Below are positions 33,850 through 42,253 of a DNA stretch of 42,463 nucleotides, in pieces. The first letter of the stretch is position 1. Every line of letters starts with the position of its first letter. The stretch lies in assembly GCA_009694565.1 (NCBI GenBank), contig SHUR01000004.1, positions 1-42,463 of the forward strand, given 5' to 3'. The position numbers and the translations under genes are program-made. Under the pieces are notes generated by a model. The model worked only from the letters and a program-made list of their open reading frames with translations, had not been told where the DNA came from and searched no databases. The DNA is from Ilumatobacteraceae bacterium (GTDB taxonomy: Bacteria; Actinomycetota; Acidimicrobiia; Acidimicrobiales; Ilumatobacteraceae).

Positions 33850-34481
33850 GCTGCCCCTCCACCATCAATTGTGATGGTGCGTGTGGCTAAACCAAGTGCT
33901 CGATCACGTTCATGGCTCGCAAGTACAACAGTTGCTCCCGAAGCAACCGCGGAGCGTAACAACGCATCTAATTCATCACGACCAGCGGCATCGAGACCGG
34001 CATGTGGTTCATCGAGTAACCATATTTCTGCACGACGCACGATGAGGCTTGCTAAGGCGCACCGACGTCGTTGCCCTGCGGAAAGTTGCGAGGCTTTCAC
34101 ACCGGCAAGTCGACCATCTATCTGCATCGTTGCCATCGCAGCAGAAACCTCTGATTGCGTGGCAGCAACAGTTGATGCCCAAAATTGCAAGTTCTGCGTG
34201 ACAGTGAGATCAAGATACAAACCATTTGCGTGACCGAGTAAACCCACGCGTGATCGAATGGCTTCTCTATTCGTCGCAAGATCTATTCCAAGAACATGTC
34301 CCGTTCCACGTTCAATCGGCATCAGCCCTGCACACACTCGTAAGAGCGAAGTTTTTCCCGCACCATTCGGGCCCTGCAATAACACGATTTCTGCACGTTG
34401 CACTGTGAGATCAACTCCGGCTAGAGCGGGAAATTGGCCAAGGACAGCAACAACACCTGAGAGCTCAATAACGGTGTCCAT
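33846..34481 (-). CDS. ccmA: Haem ABC transporter ATP-binding protein CcmA
   Basis: 211-residue ABC ATPase. Walker A GPNGAGKT is at 37-44, the signature LSAGQRRRCALA follows, Walker B is WLLDEPHAGLD, and the switch histidine is in VVLASHERD. Small size and the SAGQRRR form suit CcmA. It is the first gene of the ccmABCDEFGHI operon; AGGG lies a few bases before the start. Divergent from a small membrane protein gene, 85 bp apart. Confidence 0.95.
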   Translation of the reverse strand: MDTVIELSGVVAVLGQFPALAGVDLTVQRAEIVLLQGPNGAGKTSLLRVCAGLMPIERGTGHVLGIDLATNREAIRSRVGLLGHANGLYLDLTVTQNLQFWASTVAATQSEVSAAMATMQIDGRLAGVKASQLSAGQRRRCALASLIVRRAEIWLLDEPHAGLDAAGRDELDALLRSAVASGATVVLASHERDRALGLATRTITIDGGGAA

Positions 34482-34566
34482 GCCGTCCCTACGCTAGTGA
34501 CCTGTATCCACCACCACCAACATCACGGCAGGGGCATTGCGGTTCATATCCCCTACCATTATTGGT

Positions 34567-34836
34567 ATGTCCAATACCGATCCAAGCAACGATCCTGTTC
34601 GTTCACGTCGGCAAACAATCTCTCGTATCAACGATGCTGCCAATCGACTTGGCTATTTGTTGTGGGGAATAGCAATGGGGTGCTTTGTCACTGCATTCAT
34701 TATTGGATTTAAAGGCATTTTGGTCACCATGGTTACCGCATGCATTATTGCGGGCTCCGTCTTGCTCGCCCCCTCCATCATCATCGGGTATGCAGTCAAA
34801 GCTGCAGAGCGCGACGATCTTGAACATGGTCGGTAG
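34567..34836 (+). CDS. Small two-helix membrane protein
   Basis: 89 residues: a charged N-terminus (SNTDPSNDPVRSRRQ), then two hydrophobic segments at about 29-47 and 52-76, then a charged tail ERDDLEHGR. I do not recognise a family. ATG 34567 is chosen over an earlier in-frame start because TACCAT ends seven bases before it, resembling the local leaderless promoters. It precedes the TetR gene by nine bases and may share its transcript. Confidence 0.65.
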   Translation: MSNTDPSNDPVRSRRQTISRINDAANRLGYLLWGIAMGCFVTAFIIGFKGILVTMVTACIIAGSVLLAPSIIIGYAVKAAERDDLEHGR

Positions 34837-34845
34837 AACACGCAC

Positions 34846-35433
34846 ATGACTTCTGTATCAATTGATCGTCGCAGACAAATTCTTGATACTGCCCTCACCT
34901 CGTTCTCCGCTGCGGGTTATCACAACACATCAATGAATGACATCGCTGAAGCCCTGTCAATGACAAAGCCGGTGGTATATCAATACTTTGATTCAAAGCG
35001 CGCGCTCTATCTCGAACTATTGCGATTCGTCGGTGATGATCTCGTCACCACAGTTACTGCTTCAGTAGCTGGCTCAAGTAATCCGCATGATCAAGCCGAA
35101 CAAGGAATGATCGCCTACTTCACGTGGGTTGCAAATAATAAAGAAGCATTCGCTCTTCTCTTTGAAAGTTCGGCCAGAGTTGACGCTGAATTTACTGACA
35201 TAGTCAGCGAATTCGAAGACGCCGCAGCACGAGCTATCGCTCCATTTATTGATGCCAACATCTCGGCAGATGATCAAGTGACTTTTGCAATCGGATTAGT
35301 AGGAATGGCAGAAACAGTCAGCCGACAAGTGCTGCGACACGGTCGCGACTTTGATCCTGATGCACTGGGTCGAGCAGTTGCCACGCTTGCATGGGGCGGA
35401 CTTCGTTTGATAGGGCAACCAAACCCCCGCTAG
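34846..35433 (+). CDS. TetR-family transcriptional regulator
   Basis: 195 residues. The N-terminal helix-turn-helix is in RRRQILDTALTSFSAAGYHN and IAEALSMTKPVVYQYFDSKRA, the standard TetR recognition region. The C-terminal ligand domain is helical, with ALLFESSARVDAEFTDIVSE. The effector is unknown. Neighbours on the same strand are the small membrane protein and a DtxR-type regulator, so the target may be either or its own gene. Confidence 0.92.
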   Translation: MTSVSIDRRRQILDTALTSFSAAGYHNTSMNDIAEALSMTKPVVYQYFDSKRALYLELLRFVGDDLVTTVTASVAGSSNPHDQAEQGMIAYFTWVANNKEAFALLFESSARVDAEFTDIVSEFEDAAARAIAPFIDANISADDQVTFAIGLVGMAETVSRQVLRHGRDFDPDALGRAVATLAWGGLRLIGQPNPR

Positions 35434-35503
35434 TGCCGAAGTGAATATCTGGGGGTCACCCTCCTCCAGAAATCGAGGAAGGTGTGCCTGCCCTAGTGGT
35501 TGG

Positions 35504-35509
35504 TACTAT
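35504..35509 (+). promoter_or_regulatory. Putative -10 element of a leaderless DtxR-type transcript
   Basis: TACTAT followed by exactly six bases and ATG 35516. No ribosome binding site precedes the start. Confidence 0.5.
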
Positions 35510-35515
35510 GTGGGC

Positions 35516-36178
35516 ATGGCAGTCCCCGGTGAGCATCATCCAGCATTTGAAGAATACTGCGAAACCATTTTTGAATTGCGTGAAGATGACCTTGACGTCA
35601 TTCAGGCACGCATAGCTGAACGGTTACGAGTGTCTCGACCATCAGTATCAGAGATGATTAAACGTATGTCAGAGGAATCACTCATCGAAGTTGCTAGCGG
35701 AAAGATTACGTTGACTGTTTCCGGTGAAGAACTTGCAGTTCGAGTTGTACGTCGTCACCGCATTGCTGAACGGTTCATCACAGACATCCTTGGTTTGTCA
35801 TGGTCCCTTGCGCATCGCGAAGCTGGTCGTTGGGAACATGTCATGTCACACGAAGTGGAAACCGCAATGAGTCGTTTGCTCGGTGAACCCACCACCTGCC
35901 CACATGGAAATCCAATTCCTGGGAGCGGATACACGCCTCCAACAGCTAAGAAATTGTCAGATCTCTCTTCGGGTCAAGAATTCATCGTTTCCCGCATACC
36001 TGAGGAACTTGAGTTCACCCCTGGCATGTTGGAATTTCTCGAGAATTCACACTTGGTTCCAGGTTCACGCGGAACAGTGCAAATTGGCGCAGAAGCTGGC
36101 GACATGACTGTCTTGATTGATGGCACTTCTGTCACGGTGGATTCCTATGCCACCGTGCGCATACTTGTCACTGTCTAA
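35516..36178 (+). CDS. DtxR/MntR-type metal-dependent repressor with altered ligands
   Basis: 220 residues. The N-terminal winged helix is ARIAERLRVSRPSVSEMIKR. The dimerisation and metal domain has H81 and E85 in RRHRIAERF, H100, and E107-H108 in GRWEHVMSHEVE. A FeoA/SH3-like domain occupies about 148-220. Site 1 ligands match DtxR (H79, E83, H98). At site 2, the DtxR C102 equivalent is G104 and the M10 equivalent is E13, so metal choice may differ from Fe-type DtxR or Mn-type MntR. I chose ATG 35516 because of the -10 spacing and family start; the frame is open to 35441. Confidence 0.9.
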   Translation: MAVPGEHHPAFEEYCETIFELREDDLDVIQARIAERLRVSRPSVSEMIKRMSEESLIEVASGKITLTVSGEELAVRVVRRHRIAERFITDILGLSWSLAHREAGRWEHVMSHEVETAMSRLLGEPTTCPHGNPIPGSGYTPPTAKKLSDLSSGQEFIVSRIPEELEFTPGMLEFLENSHLVPGSRGTVQIGAEAGDMTVLIDGTSVTVDSYATVRILVTV

Positions 36179-36202
36179 TTCCCTCACCATCGGAGCTTCT
36201 CG

Positions 36203-36631
36203 ATGACGAATATCAAACGCCTTTTGGGTGTTTCCCTCTGCGCTCTCGCTCTTACATCGTGCGCGACCACTATCACGGGTAGTACCGATTCAACTGTTGC
36301 TCCTTCTTTAACCACAACTGTCCCCGTCACACCAACTGGCTCCATCATTTCGCTACTTCAACAATTAGTACCTGTTGCAGATGGTCTCGGACAAGCAATC
36401 GTTGACGGCAACTCAAAGACGTACCAGGCCAAAGTTGCAGAAGCCGATGCAATCTTGCTGGTGATAGAGCCATTAATTCTTGAATCAAAGATCGATGTTC
36501 TCGAAAGCGTCCAACGAGTCGTGCGACTTATTCACTCTGCAGCCGAACGCAAGAGACCTGCTGATGCGGACAAAGCACTTCGTTTTATACCGCTCATCAT
36601 TGACGCGGTAACGCCACTATTGAACCTGTAG
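36203..36631 (+). CDS. Putative secreted lipoprotein
   Basis: 142 residues. The signal peptide NIKRLLGVSLCALA ends in lipobox LTSC with lipidated Cys20. A Thr/Ser/Pro-rich linker (about 21-48) and an all-helical remainder (50-142) follow, with no recognised family. GGAG lies seven bases before ATG 36203. It follows the DtxR-type gene by 24 bp and may be co-transcribed with it; convergent with helD, three bases apart. Anchored to the outer face of the membrane, function unknown. Confidence 0.75.
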   Translation: MTNIKRLLGVSLCALALTSCATTITGSTDSTVAPSLTTTVPVTPTGSIISLLQQLVPVADGLGQAIVDGNSKTYQAKVAEADAILLVIEPLILESKIDVLESVQRVVRLIHSAAERKRPADADKALRFIPLIIDAVTPLLNL

Positions 36632-36634
36632 CGA

Positions 36635-38749
36635 CTACAGCATTGCGTCGGGCAACGCCAGGCGATGCACCACTGTCAAGCTTCGCGTAGAACGCGTCAG
36701 CGTCACGTACAGCAGACGCAAACCTTGGGAATCGTCGGCAACAATTGCTGACGGCTCGACCACGATGACGTCATCAAGTTCTAATCCCTTTGCTAATGAA
36801 GCCGGAACAATAGACAAATTCTGGTCAAGTCCGGCAGCCTGTGCACGCCCGTGGGGAACTGACGCAGCATCCAGTGCCAACGACATCTGATCAACCATGT
36901 CATCAGGACAAATAATGGCAGTTCTGCCTCCACCTGATTGTTGCAGCAGGACATTTGCTCGTGCAATGACAGCTTCGTACAACGCAGGGACAGATTCGAC
37001 GGCAATGATGACTGGCACTTCATCACCGTCACGCACACTTCGCGGTGCACGAAGTCCCGGAGTTGCAGCATGCATCACCTTGTCGGCCAGTTCCATGATT
37101 TGGGCCGGAATGCGATAGCCAACAGATAAACCAACAACGCGGGGCGTTTTGCGTGATGGCAGATGCTCGAGAACATCTTTCCAGTCATTTGGAGCAAGAG
37201 GCCCCGTTGCTTGAGCAATATCGCCCACCACAGTCATTGACCCGCTGAGTGAACGCCGCGTGACCATGCGCAACTGCATCGGCGTGAGGTCTTGCACTTC
37301 ATCAACCACGATGTGCCCGAACGTGCGGATTTCGTCCGATTCATCTACTTTGCCGCTTTTGCGCGGACGTGGCCCCAACAGGAATCGAGCTTCATCGAGA
37401 AGCGCGGCATCAGCATTGCCCCAACGCACTTCCTCTAGTGAATCGGAACGATCGCGATACAAGGCAAGATAATCAGCTTCGGGCAGGATGCCATTCGCAG
37501 CCAATTTAAGCAATGCCTGGGAACCAAACAGATCATGCAACAACTGTGCAGGGGTTAGTACTGGCCACATGCGCTCGAATACTGCGCGAATTTCCGGTGT
37601 GCCGGTCAGCGCATCGCGAATATCTTCTGCATCAGCGCCACTTCGGAAACTTGCAGCCAGCGCCGCCCACACTTCATTTTCTACATAACGACGTGCTTGA
37701 TTGTGGCGATGGTAACGGCGACGCGCTGCCTTAATGATTTGTACGGACTCTTCTGCACGCAAACGCACAAAACCAACGCCGTATGGTAATTGCACATCTT
37801 CACGCAGTGGCCTTTCACGATCCATGATTGCCTTGTCAACTACTTTTGCAATGCGCTTGTTGCCCTTGACTCGCGCCACGTTTGAAGACTCACGCAATCC
37901 AAACTGCACTTCAGGAATGAGATCGGCCAGAATTACTTGTTGAACACCTGCTTCACCAAGCGATGGCAATACACGTTCGATGTATCGCAAGAACACTCTG
38001 TTCGGCCCAATAACCAATACACCTTGGTCTTCTAATGGGAATCGGTGTGTGTACAACAAATAGGCAGCGCGGTGAAGCGCGACAACTGTCTTACCTGTTC
38101 CAGGACCGCCTTGCACCACAAGCACACCAGCCTGGGGTGAGCGAATGATTTCATCTTGTTCTGCCTGAATTGTGGCAACGATGTCGCCTAGTTGACCAGT
38201 ACGACTGCGACCAAGTGCAGTCAGCAGTGTGCTGTACCCGCGCAGTCCCTGACGTGGGTCATCGCTGAGTCCGTCATCTTGGCCCACACCAAGGTGACCT
38301 TCACCAAACAACTCGTCTTCCAGTGCCAACAATTGCGGACCTTCAACAACAAAATGTCGACGACGCAACAGCCCCATTTGCTCACGACCAGTGGCGCGAT
38401 AAAAGGGTTCAGCAACGGGTGCGCGCCAATCAACAACCACAGGTTCACGGTTGGCATCAGCGACAGCAAGACGACCAATGTGAAAACTTTCTACGGCATC
38501 CCCAGAATCAGCTGCGCGATCAATGCGCCCAAACACCAAAGCAGCATTCCCCAATTCCAATTGCTCTAAACGGTGCACAAGATTTTCGTCAAAAACATTT
38601 CGCTCGAGGCGCGCTTGAAACGTTCCGCCAGGGCCAGCAGAAGTGAGGTCACGAATCTTAAGTGCGCCGACACGACTTGCTTCGAGGCACTCATAGGCAT
38701 GCAGGATGTACGCCTGCTCTAGCTCTAACTCTGGGTGCTGCTGGGTCAT
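36635..38749 (-). CDS. helD: HelD-type UvrD-like ATPase, RNA polymerase recycling factor
   Basis: 704-residue superfamily 1 helicase-like protein. Walker A is VVQGGPGTGKTVVALHRA at about 217-234. Walker B and motif III are in HIVVDEVQDLTPMQLRMV and SMTVVGDIAQATGP. The C-terminal motifs include KGLELDDVIVVEPS and LLYVTLTRSTRSL. The N-terminal EQAYILHAYECLEASR and the substrate-contact-like DWRAPVAEPFYRAT match HelD. In actinomycetes class II HelD removes stalled or inactive RNA polymerase from DNA. The frame opens further upstream to 38857, but ATG 38749 begins the recognisable protein. Confidence 0.9.
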   Translation of the reverse strand: MTQQHPELELEQAYILHAYECLEASRVGALKIRDLTSAGPGGTFQARLERNVFDENLVHRLEQLELGNAALVFGRIDRAADSGDAVESFHIGRLAVADANREPVVVDWRAPVAEPFYRATGREQMGLLRRRHFVVEGPQLLALEDELFGEGHLGVGQDDGLSDDPRQGLRGYSTLLTALGRSRTGQLGDIVATIQAEQDEIIRSPQAGVLVVQGGPGTGKTVVALHRAAYLLYTHRFPLEDQGVLVIGPNRVFLRYIERVLPSLGEAGVQQVILADLIPEVQFGLRESSNVARVKGNKRIAKVVDKAIMDRERPLREDVQLPYGVGFVRLRAEESVQIIKAARRRYHRHNQARRYVENEVWAALAASFRSGADAEDIRDALTGTPEIRAVFERMWPVLTPAQLLHDLFGSQALLKLAANGILPEADYLALYRDRSDSLEEVRWGNADAALLDEARFLLGPRPRKSGKVDESDEIRTFGHIVVDEVQDLTPMQLRMVTRRSLSGSMTVVGDIAQATGPLAPNDWKDVLEHLPSRKTPRVVGLSVGYRIPAQIMELADKVMHAATPGLRAPRSVRDGDEVPVIIAVESVPALYEAVIARANVLLQQSGGGRTAIICPDDMVDQMSLALDAASVPHGRAQAAGLDQNLSIVPASLAKGLELDDVIVVEPSAIVADDSQGLRLLYVTLTRSTRSLTVVHRLALPDAML

Positions 38750-38915
38750 AGACACCAATCTGCTTTCCACGTGCAACCTGTTTTCAGGGTCTTTACAGGC
38801 TATCCCCATGCGACTCGCCAACAACACCCGGGCGCGGCACACATCCTGACTGCACAACGGGCGTGAATTTCGTCACAATCTCGTCCCGACAATCGGTTTT
38901 CCTAGGAGGTTCATC

Positions 38916-39743
38916 GTGCAGTCACGTTCTATTCACCACCCACTGGCCTGGCTATCCGTCAGCACCCTCGTCCTCACCATTTTCATCAATATCTCACGGC
39001 AGCCACCCGTTGTTCTGGCAGAGGCCAACGGCTCTGGTTCGCTGATTGGCGACAACATCGAAGCACAAGTCAGTTTCGATGCCCCCGGAACTAAGGACCC
39101 ATGTTCATGGCGCGTTGTTACAAGTATCACGCCCACTCCCGGCCCCTCGTCAGGACCAATCACCATTCGATCTCGAGACGGTATTGATGACGTGTTGTAT
39201 GTTCGACGTTGCTTTGCAGGTCAGTCATTGCATTGGATACCGCAAACAACTTCATCTCGAGTTGCGCAACATTCCGAAAACAAGGTGTCGCGGCTTGTCA
39301 ATATGTTGTTGATCAAAACTGCACCACCATCAAATAAGATGGTCGTCAATGTCGGCACATGGTTTTGGGTACCGCGTGCAGTGTGGAAGTCAGTCAGTGT
39401 TACTGCGCACATCCCAACATCTGTTGGTCCAATCTCAGTTACAACAACAGCAATTCCCACATCGCTCATCTATTCACCCGGAGACGGCAACAACGCAGTG
39501 ACATGTCAGGGTCCTGGTACCCCATGGTCACAATCTCGCGGTGACGACGACACAAGCGACTGTATGTACACCTACACCTCTGCATCGCACACGCGGGTGC
39601 CTGGCACATACCCCGCAAATACCGCCATTAAGTGGACCGTTACGTGGCGTTCCAATTTGGGTGTCGGGGGGCTGTTGCCCAGTATTCGCACGGGTCTTAC
39701 AACCCCTGTTCGGGTTCTTGAAATGCAAGCCTTGTCTCGATAA
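38916..39743 (+). CDS. Exported protein of unknown function
   Basis: 275 residues. An N-terminal hydrophobic segment (about 10-24) is followed by a likely signal peptidase site near VVLAEA (about residue 35). The mature part is beta-rich and Ser/Thr-rich, with four cysteines that can pair (in DPCSW, RRCFAG, AVTCQG and SDCMYT). GTG 38916 is fixed by a strong AGGAGG (38904-38909) six bases upstream. No family recognised. It follows helD divergently and precedes another unknown gene by 46 bp. Confidence 0.75.
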   Translation: MQSRSIHHPLAWLSVSTLVLTIFINISRQPPVVLAEANGSGSLIGDNIEAQVSFDAPGTKDPCSWRVVTSITPTPGPSSGPITIRSRDGIDDVLYVRRCFAGQSLHWIPQTTSSRVAQHSENKVSRLVNMLLIKTAPPSNKMVVNVGTWFWVPRAVWKSVSVTAHIPTSVGPISVTTTAIPTSLIYSPGDGNNAVTCQGPGTPWSQSRGDDDTSDCMYTYTSASHTRVPGTYPANTAIKWTVTWRSNLGVGGLLPSIRTGLTTPVRVLEMQALSR

Positions 39744-39789
39744 GCCAATCCGCCAATAGCCTCGTGCGGTACCCCTGAAAGGCCTAACG

Positions 39790-40353
39790 ATGAACGAAGA
39801 CAAAGATCGCTTTCTCCTTGACCGCCGCTACACCGCAGCGTTTGAAAATCTTGAAGACTCAACAATTGCCACTTTGACATTGGCACTTGAAGGTGACCTT
39901 CGCGACGGATTCGCTCGCATCGTCGGTTTGTCTGCCACAGCATTTGATGATGAATCATCTCTTGGTGCTCTTGTTCGCGATGGCATTGCAAAGCGCCGTG
40001 CCGCACATGACGCAGGTGTTGTTCTTGCAGAGCCATGCACCCAGTGGACTATCGAAAAGCTCGGTGAATCATCAGAAGATCCTTCCCTTGAAGAACTACA
40101 CGTTGTCTTACCAGAAGCACTCGAGAAGTTTGGTCTTGACGCAGTCCGACTCATGGTCATTCAGTACTCGCGTTCGCTGAAAGGTTTCCGTTTGCTCGTT
40201 GCATCCGACCAGCGTTTTGCGCCATCAGGTCCCGCACCAACTACTGCTGTTCGTGAAATAGATGAAGCTGCTCAAGCCGCCAAGCGCGAAGCTCGTAAAT
40301 CCCGTAAAGCTGAAGAAAAAGCCGCAAAAGTTAAGCAGCAAGGTCGCCGTTAG
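39790..40353 (+). CDS. Conserved hypothetical with basic coiled C-terminus
   Basis: 187 residues, no signal or membrane segment. The main body (1-150) is mixed alpha/beta, with DRRYTAAFENLEDSTIATLT and ALEKFGLDAVRLMVIQYSRS. The last 35 residues are Ala/Lys/Arg/Glu-rich, likely a helical, basic tail that could touch nucleic acid. No family recognised. GAAAGG lies some eight bases before ATG 39790. Its stop overlaps the pfkA stop through a shared TTAG. Confidence 0.7.
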   Translation: MNEDKDRFLLDRRYTAAFENLEDSTIATLTLALEGDLRDGFARIVGLSATAFDDESSLGALVRDGIAKRRAAHDAGVVLAEPCTQWTIEKLGESSEDPSLEELHVVLPEALEKFGLDAVRLMVIQYSRSLKGFRLLVASDQRFAPSGPAPTTAVREIDEAAQAAKREARKSRKAEEKAAKVKQQGRR

Positions 40354-41384
40354 CCAAAAAATACAGTGGCGACATTGTCATAAATTGACAAGTCGACATA
40401 GCGGGTTTTACCAACAACCTGGTTAAGAGGCACGCACACAATGTCTTCGCCGCGAACCGCCACCATTGAATTTTGCACTCCATCGTGCGCAGCAGTAACC
40501 GCTGCAACTCCAAGTCGAGTGCACAACACACGATCAAATGCATTGGGAGTTCCTCCGCGTTGCACATGACCAATTTGCACGACTCGAGTTTCAAATCCAG
40601 TTCTTTCGAATAACTCACGCGCAATCTCTACGCTGATGCCGCCAAGGCGTGGCCGGCCAAATGGGTCAAGAGCGTATTGAGGAGTAGGCATTGTTCCTGC
40701 CTTTGGAATTGCTCCTTCTGCAACAACAACAATGGACGCGTAACGTCCACGCGAATGTTTTCTCTTGACCGCGTTCGCGACATCATCAATGTCAAAGGGA
40801 TGTTCTGGAATAAGAACTGCCGTAGCACCACCAGCAATGCCTGCGTACGTGGCAATCCATCCCGTGTCACGCCCCATCACTTCCACCACCATCACACGGT
40901 CATGACTTTCTGCAGTGGTGTGTAAACGGTCAATAGCATCGGTAGCAATTTGCACAGCAGTGTGAAAACCGAAACACACGTCGGTTCCTTCAACATCATT
41001 GTCAATAGTCTTTGGCACCCCAATGATGTTGATTCCCAATTCGTCATGAAGACGCGACGCCACCGTGAGAGATCCGTTACCCCCGATAACCACAAGCGCA
41101 TCAATCGACATCTCGGTCAACACCTCACGCACTTGTTGGGGTCCGTTTACAAAGTCGTACGGACTGCCACGACGAGTACCAAGGATTGTTCCCCCACGCG
41201 GCAAAACACCGGCCAATGATTGCACGGTCAATTCAATACTTCGTTTTTCCAACACACCATCCCATGCGTCAAGAAATCCGACAACTGTGTCCCCGTGTTC
41301 ATTGATTGCTGAACGAACTATGGCACGCAGTACTGCGTTGAGTCCGGGGCAGTCACCCCCTCCCGTGAGTACACCTATTCGCAT
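40350..41384 (-). CDS. pfkA: 6-phosphofructokinase, actinomycete-type
   Basis: 344 residues; phosphorylates fructose 6-phosphate in glycolysis. GVLTGGGDCPGLNAVLR is the N-terminal phosphate-donor loop. The catalytic PKTIDND is at 124-130, MGRDTGWIA binds substrate, and RVVQIGHVQRGG is present. The donor loop reads GGNGS at 101-105: residue 103 is Asn, where ATP-PFK has Asp and actinomycete enzymes usually have Glu. Gly104 favours ATP over PPi, whereas the Lys in PKTIDND is seen in PPi and mixed-group enzymes. Donor choice is therefore uncertain. Starts six bases after TAAGTT, leaderless type. Confidence 0.95.
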   Translation of the reverse strand: MRIGVLTGGGDCPGLNAVLRAIVRSAINEHGDTVVGFLDAWDGVLEKRSIELTVQSLAGVLPRGGTILGTRRGSPYDFVNGPQQVREVLTEMSIDALVVIGGNGSLTVASRLHDELGINIIGVPKTIDNDVEGTDVCFGFHTAVQIATDAIDRLHTTAESHDRVMVVEVMGRDTGWIATYAGIAGGATAVLIPEHPFDIDDVANAVKRKHSRGRYASIVVVAEGAIPKAGTMPTPQYALDPFGRPRLGGISVEIARELFERTGFETRVVQIGHVQRGGTPNAFDRVLCTRLGVAAVTAAHDGVQNSMVAVRGEDIVCVPLNQVVGKTRYVDLSIYDNVATVFFG

Positions 41385-41390
41385 TGGCTC

Positions 41391-41396
41391 AACTTA
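41391..41396 (-). promoter_or_regulatory. Putative -10 element of a leaderless pfkA transcript
   Basis: On the minus strand, TAAGTT is followed by exactly six bases and the pfkA ATG. It lies just before the MOSC gene stop. Confidence 0.5.
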
Positions 41397-41403
41397 ACCT
41401 TGC

Positions 41404-42243
41404 TTAGAGAAATGTCAGCGCGTCACCGACGGAAACTTTTCCGGGCGTAATAATGCGGGCGTACACGCCTACTGCTTGATTCAGTTCGCGCACAACATGG
41501 CGCATAATGGCTCGGTCTTCAGGAATTGAGTCATTAATTCGTCGTGTAATCATGACGCAACGCGGGCATGGGTCTAAAAACTCAACAACTGCGGATCCCA
41601 ATTGTCCGCTGCGACCCTTCCACGAAAATTCTGGATGCCCAGTCTCGTCTGGGGTATCAATCACAACGCTCGGACGAAACCGCAATATATCGATGACGGA
41701 TTCTGGCAACGCAACGCGAAGTGCATCGAACGCAGATGTTGTCATCACCATCAGTGGCCAACAATCATGATGCGTTCCGGGGGGCGACTCGAACTCGGAA
41801 ACTTCTGGAGGAAACACCGAAAAATCTGGAAGGGGTTCATCTTCTGTGCGGCCGAAAATTCCCCGCAACTCTGCCATCACATCAGTTGAGTCAGAGGGCC
41901 CACGCCGAAAATGTTCAAGCGCACCATCACTCGGCAATGACTCAAGCGACACTGACCTGCCAAGTGCAGCAGACAACACGGCATCAACCTGTGCGTCGTC
42001 ACTGTGTATTTCTTTGCCGTTTGGCAATGTGATGATGACCGATGGAGAACCCTGTGCAGCAGGACGTGCAGAAAACTGCATGAGTTCGCCTATTTTTTTT
42101 GCACCACGTATTCCGCCACGTTCATTGTCTCGCAGAGCCCAATGGCGATCGCCCATGATGCCAAGCGGAGAAATTGACACCGAATCAGTATTGATGCCAA
42201 TCATTGATTTCACTGGGTATGTCCATAATTGCGACACCCTCAT
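41404..42243 (-). CDS. MOSC-domain protein with N-terminal beta barrel
   Basis: 279 residues. The N-terminal beta-barrel domain begins RVSQLWTYPVKSMIGINTDS and includes GIMGDRHWALRD. The C-terminal MOSC domain ends with the conserved FLDPCPRCVMITRRINDS, containing the likely Mo- or sulfur-handling Cys, and YARIITPGKVSVGD. MOSC proteins, such as mARC and YcbX, handle molybdenum cofactor or reduce N-hydroxylated bases. No ferredoxin domain is attached. It follows the Nfu gene by 10 bp. Confidence 0.92.
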   Translation of the reverse strand: MRVSQLWTYPVKSMIGINTDSVSISPLGIMGDRHWALRDNERGGIRGAKKIGELMQFSARPAAQGSPSVIITLPNGKEIHSDDAQVDAVLSAALGRSVSLESLPSDGALEHFRRGPSDSTDVMAELRGIFGRTEDEPLPDFSVFPPEVSEFESPPGTHHDCWPLMVMTTSAFDALRVALPESVIDILRFRPSVVIDTPDETGHPEFSWKGRSGQLGSAVVEFLDPCPRCVMITRRINDSIPEDRAIMRHVVRELNQAVGVYARIITPGKVSVGDALTFL

Positions 42244-42253
42244 GTGAAAAACC

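Noticed and set aside
42088-42096. Long T run in the MOSC gene as a frameshift or slippage site
   Set aside because: The reading frame is intact on both sides and encodes conserved MOSC N-terminal residues.
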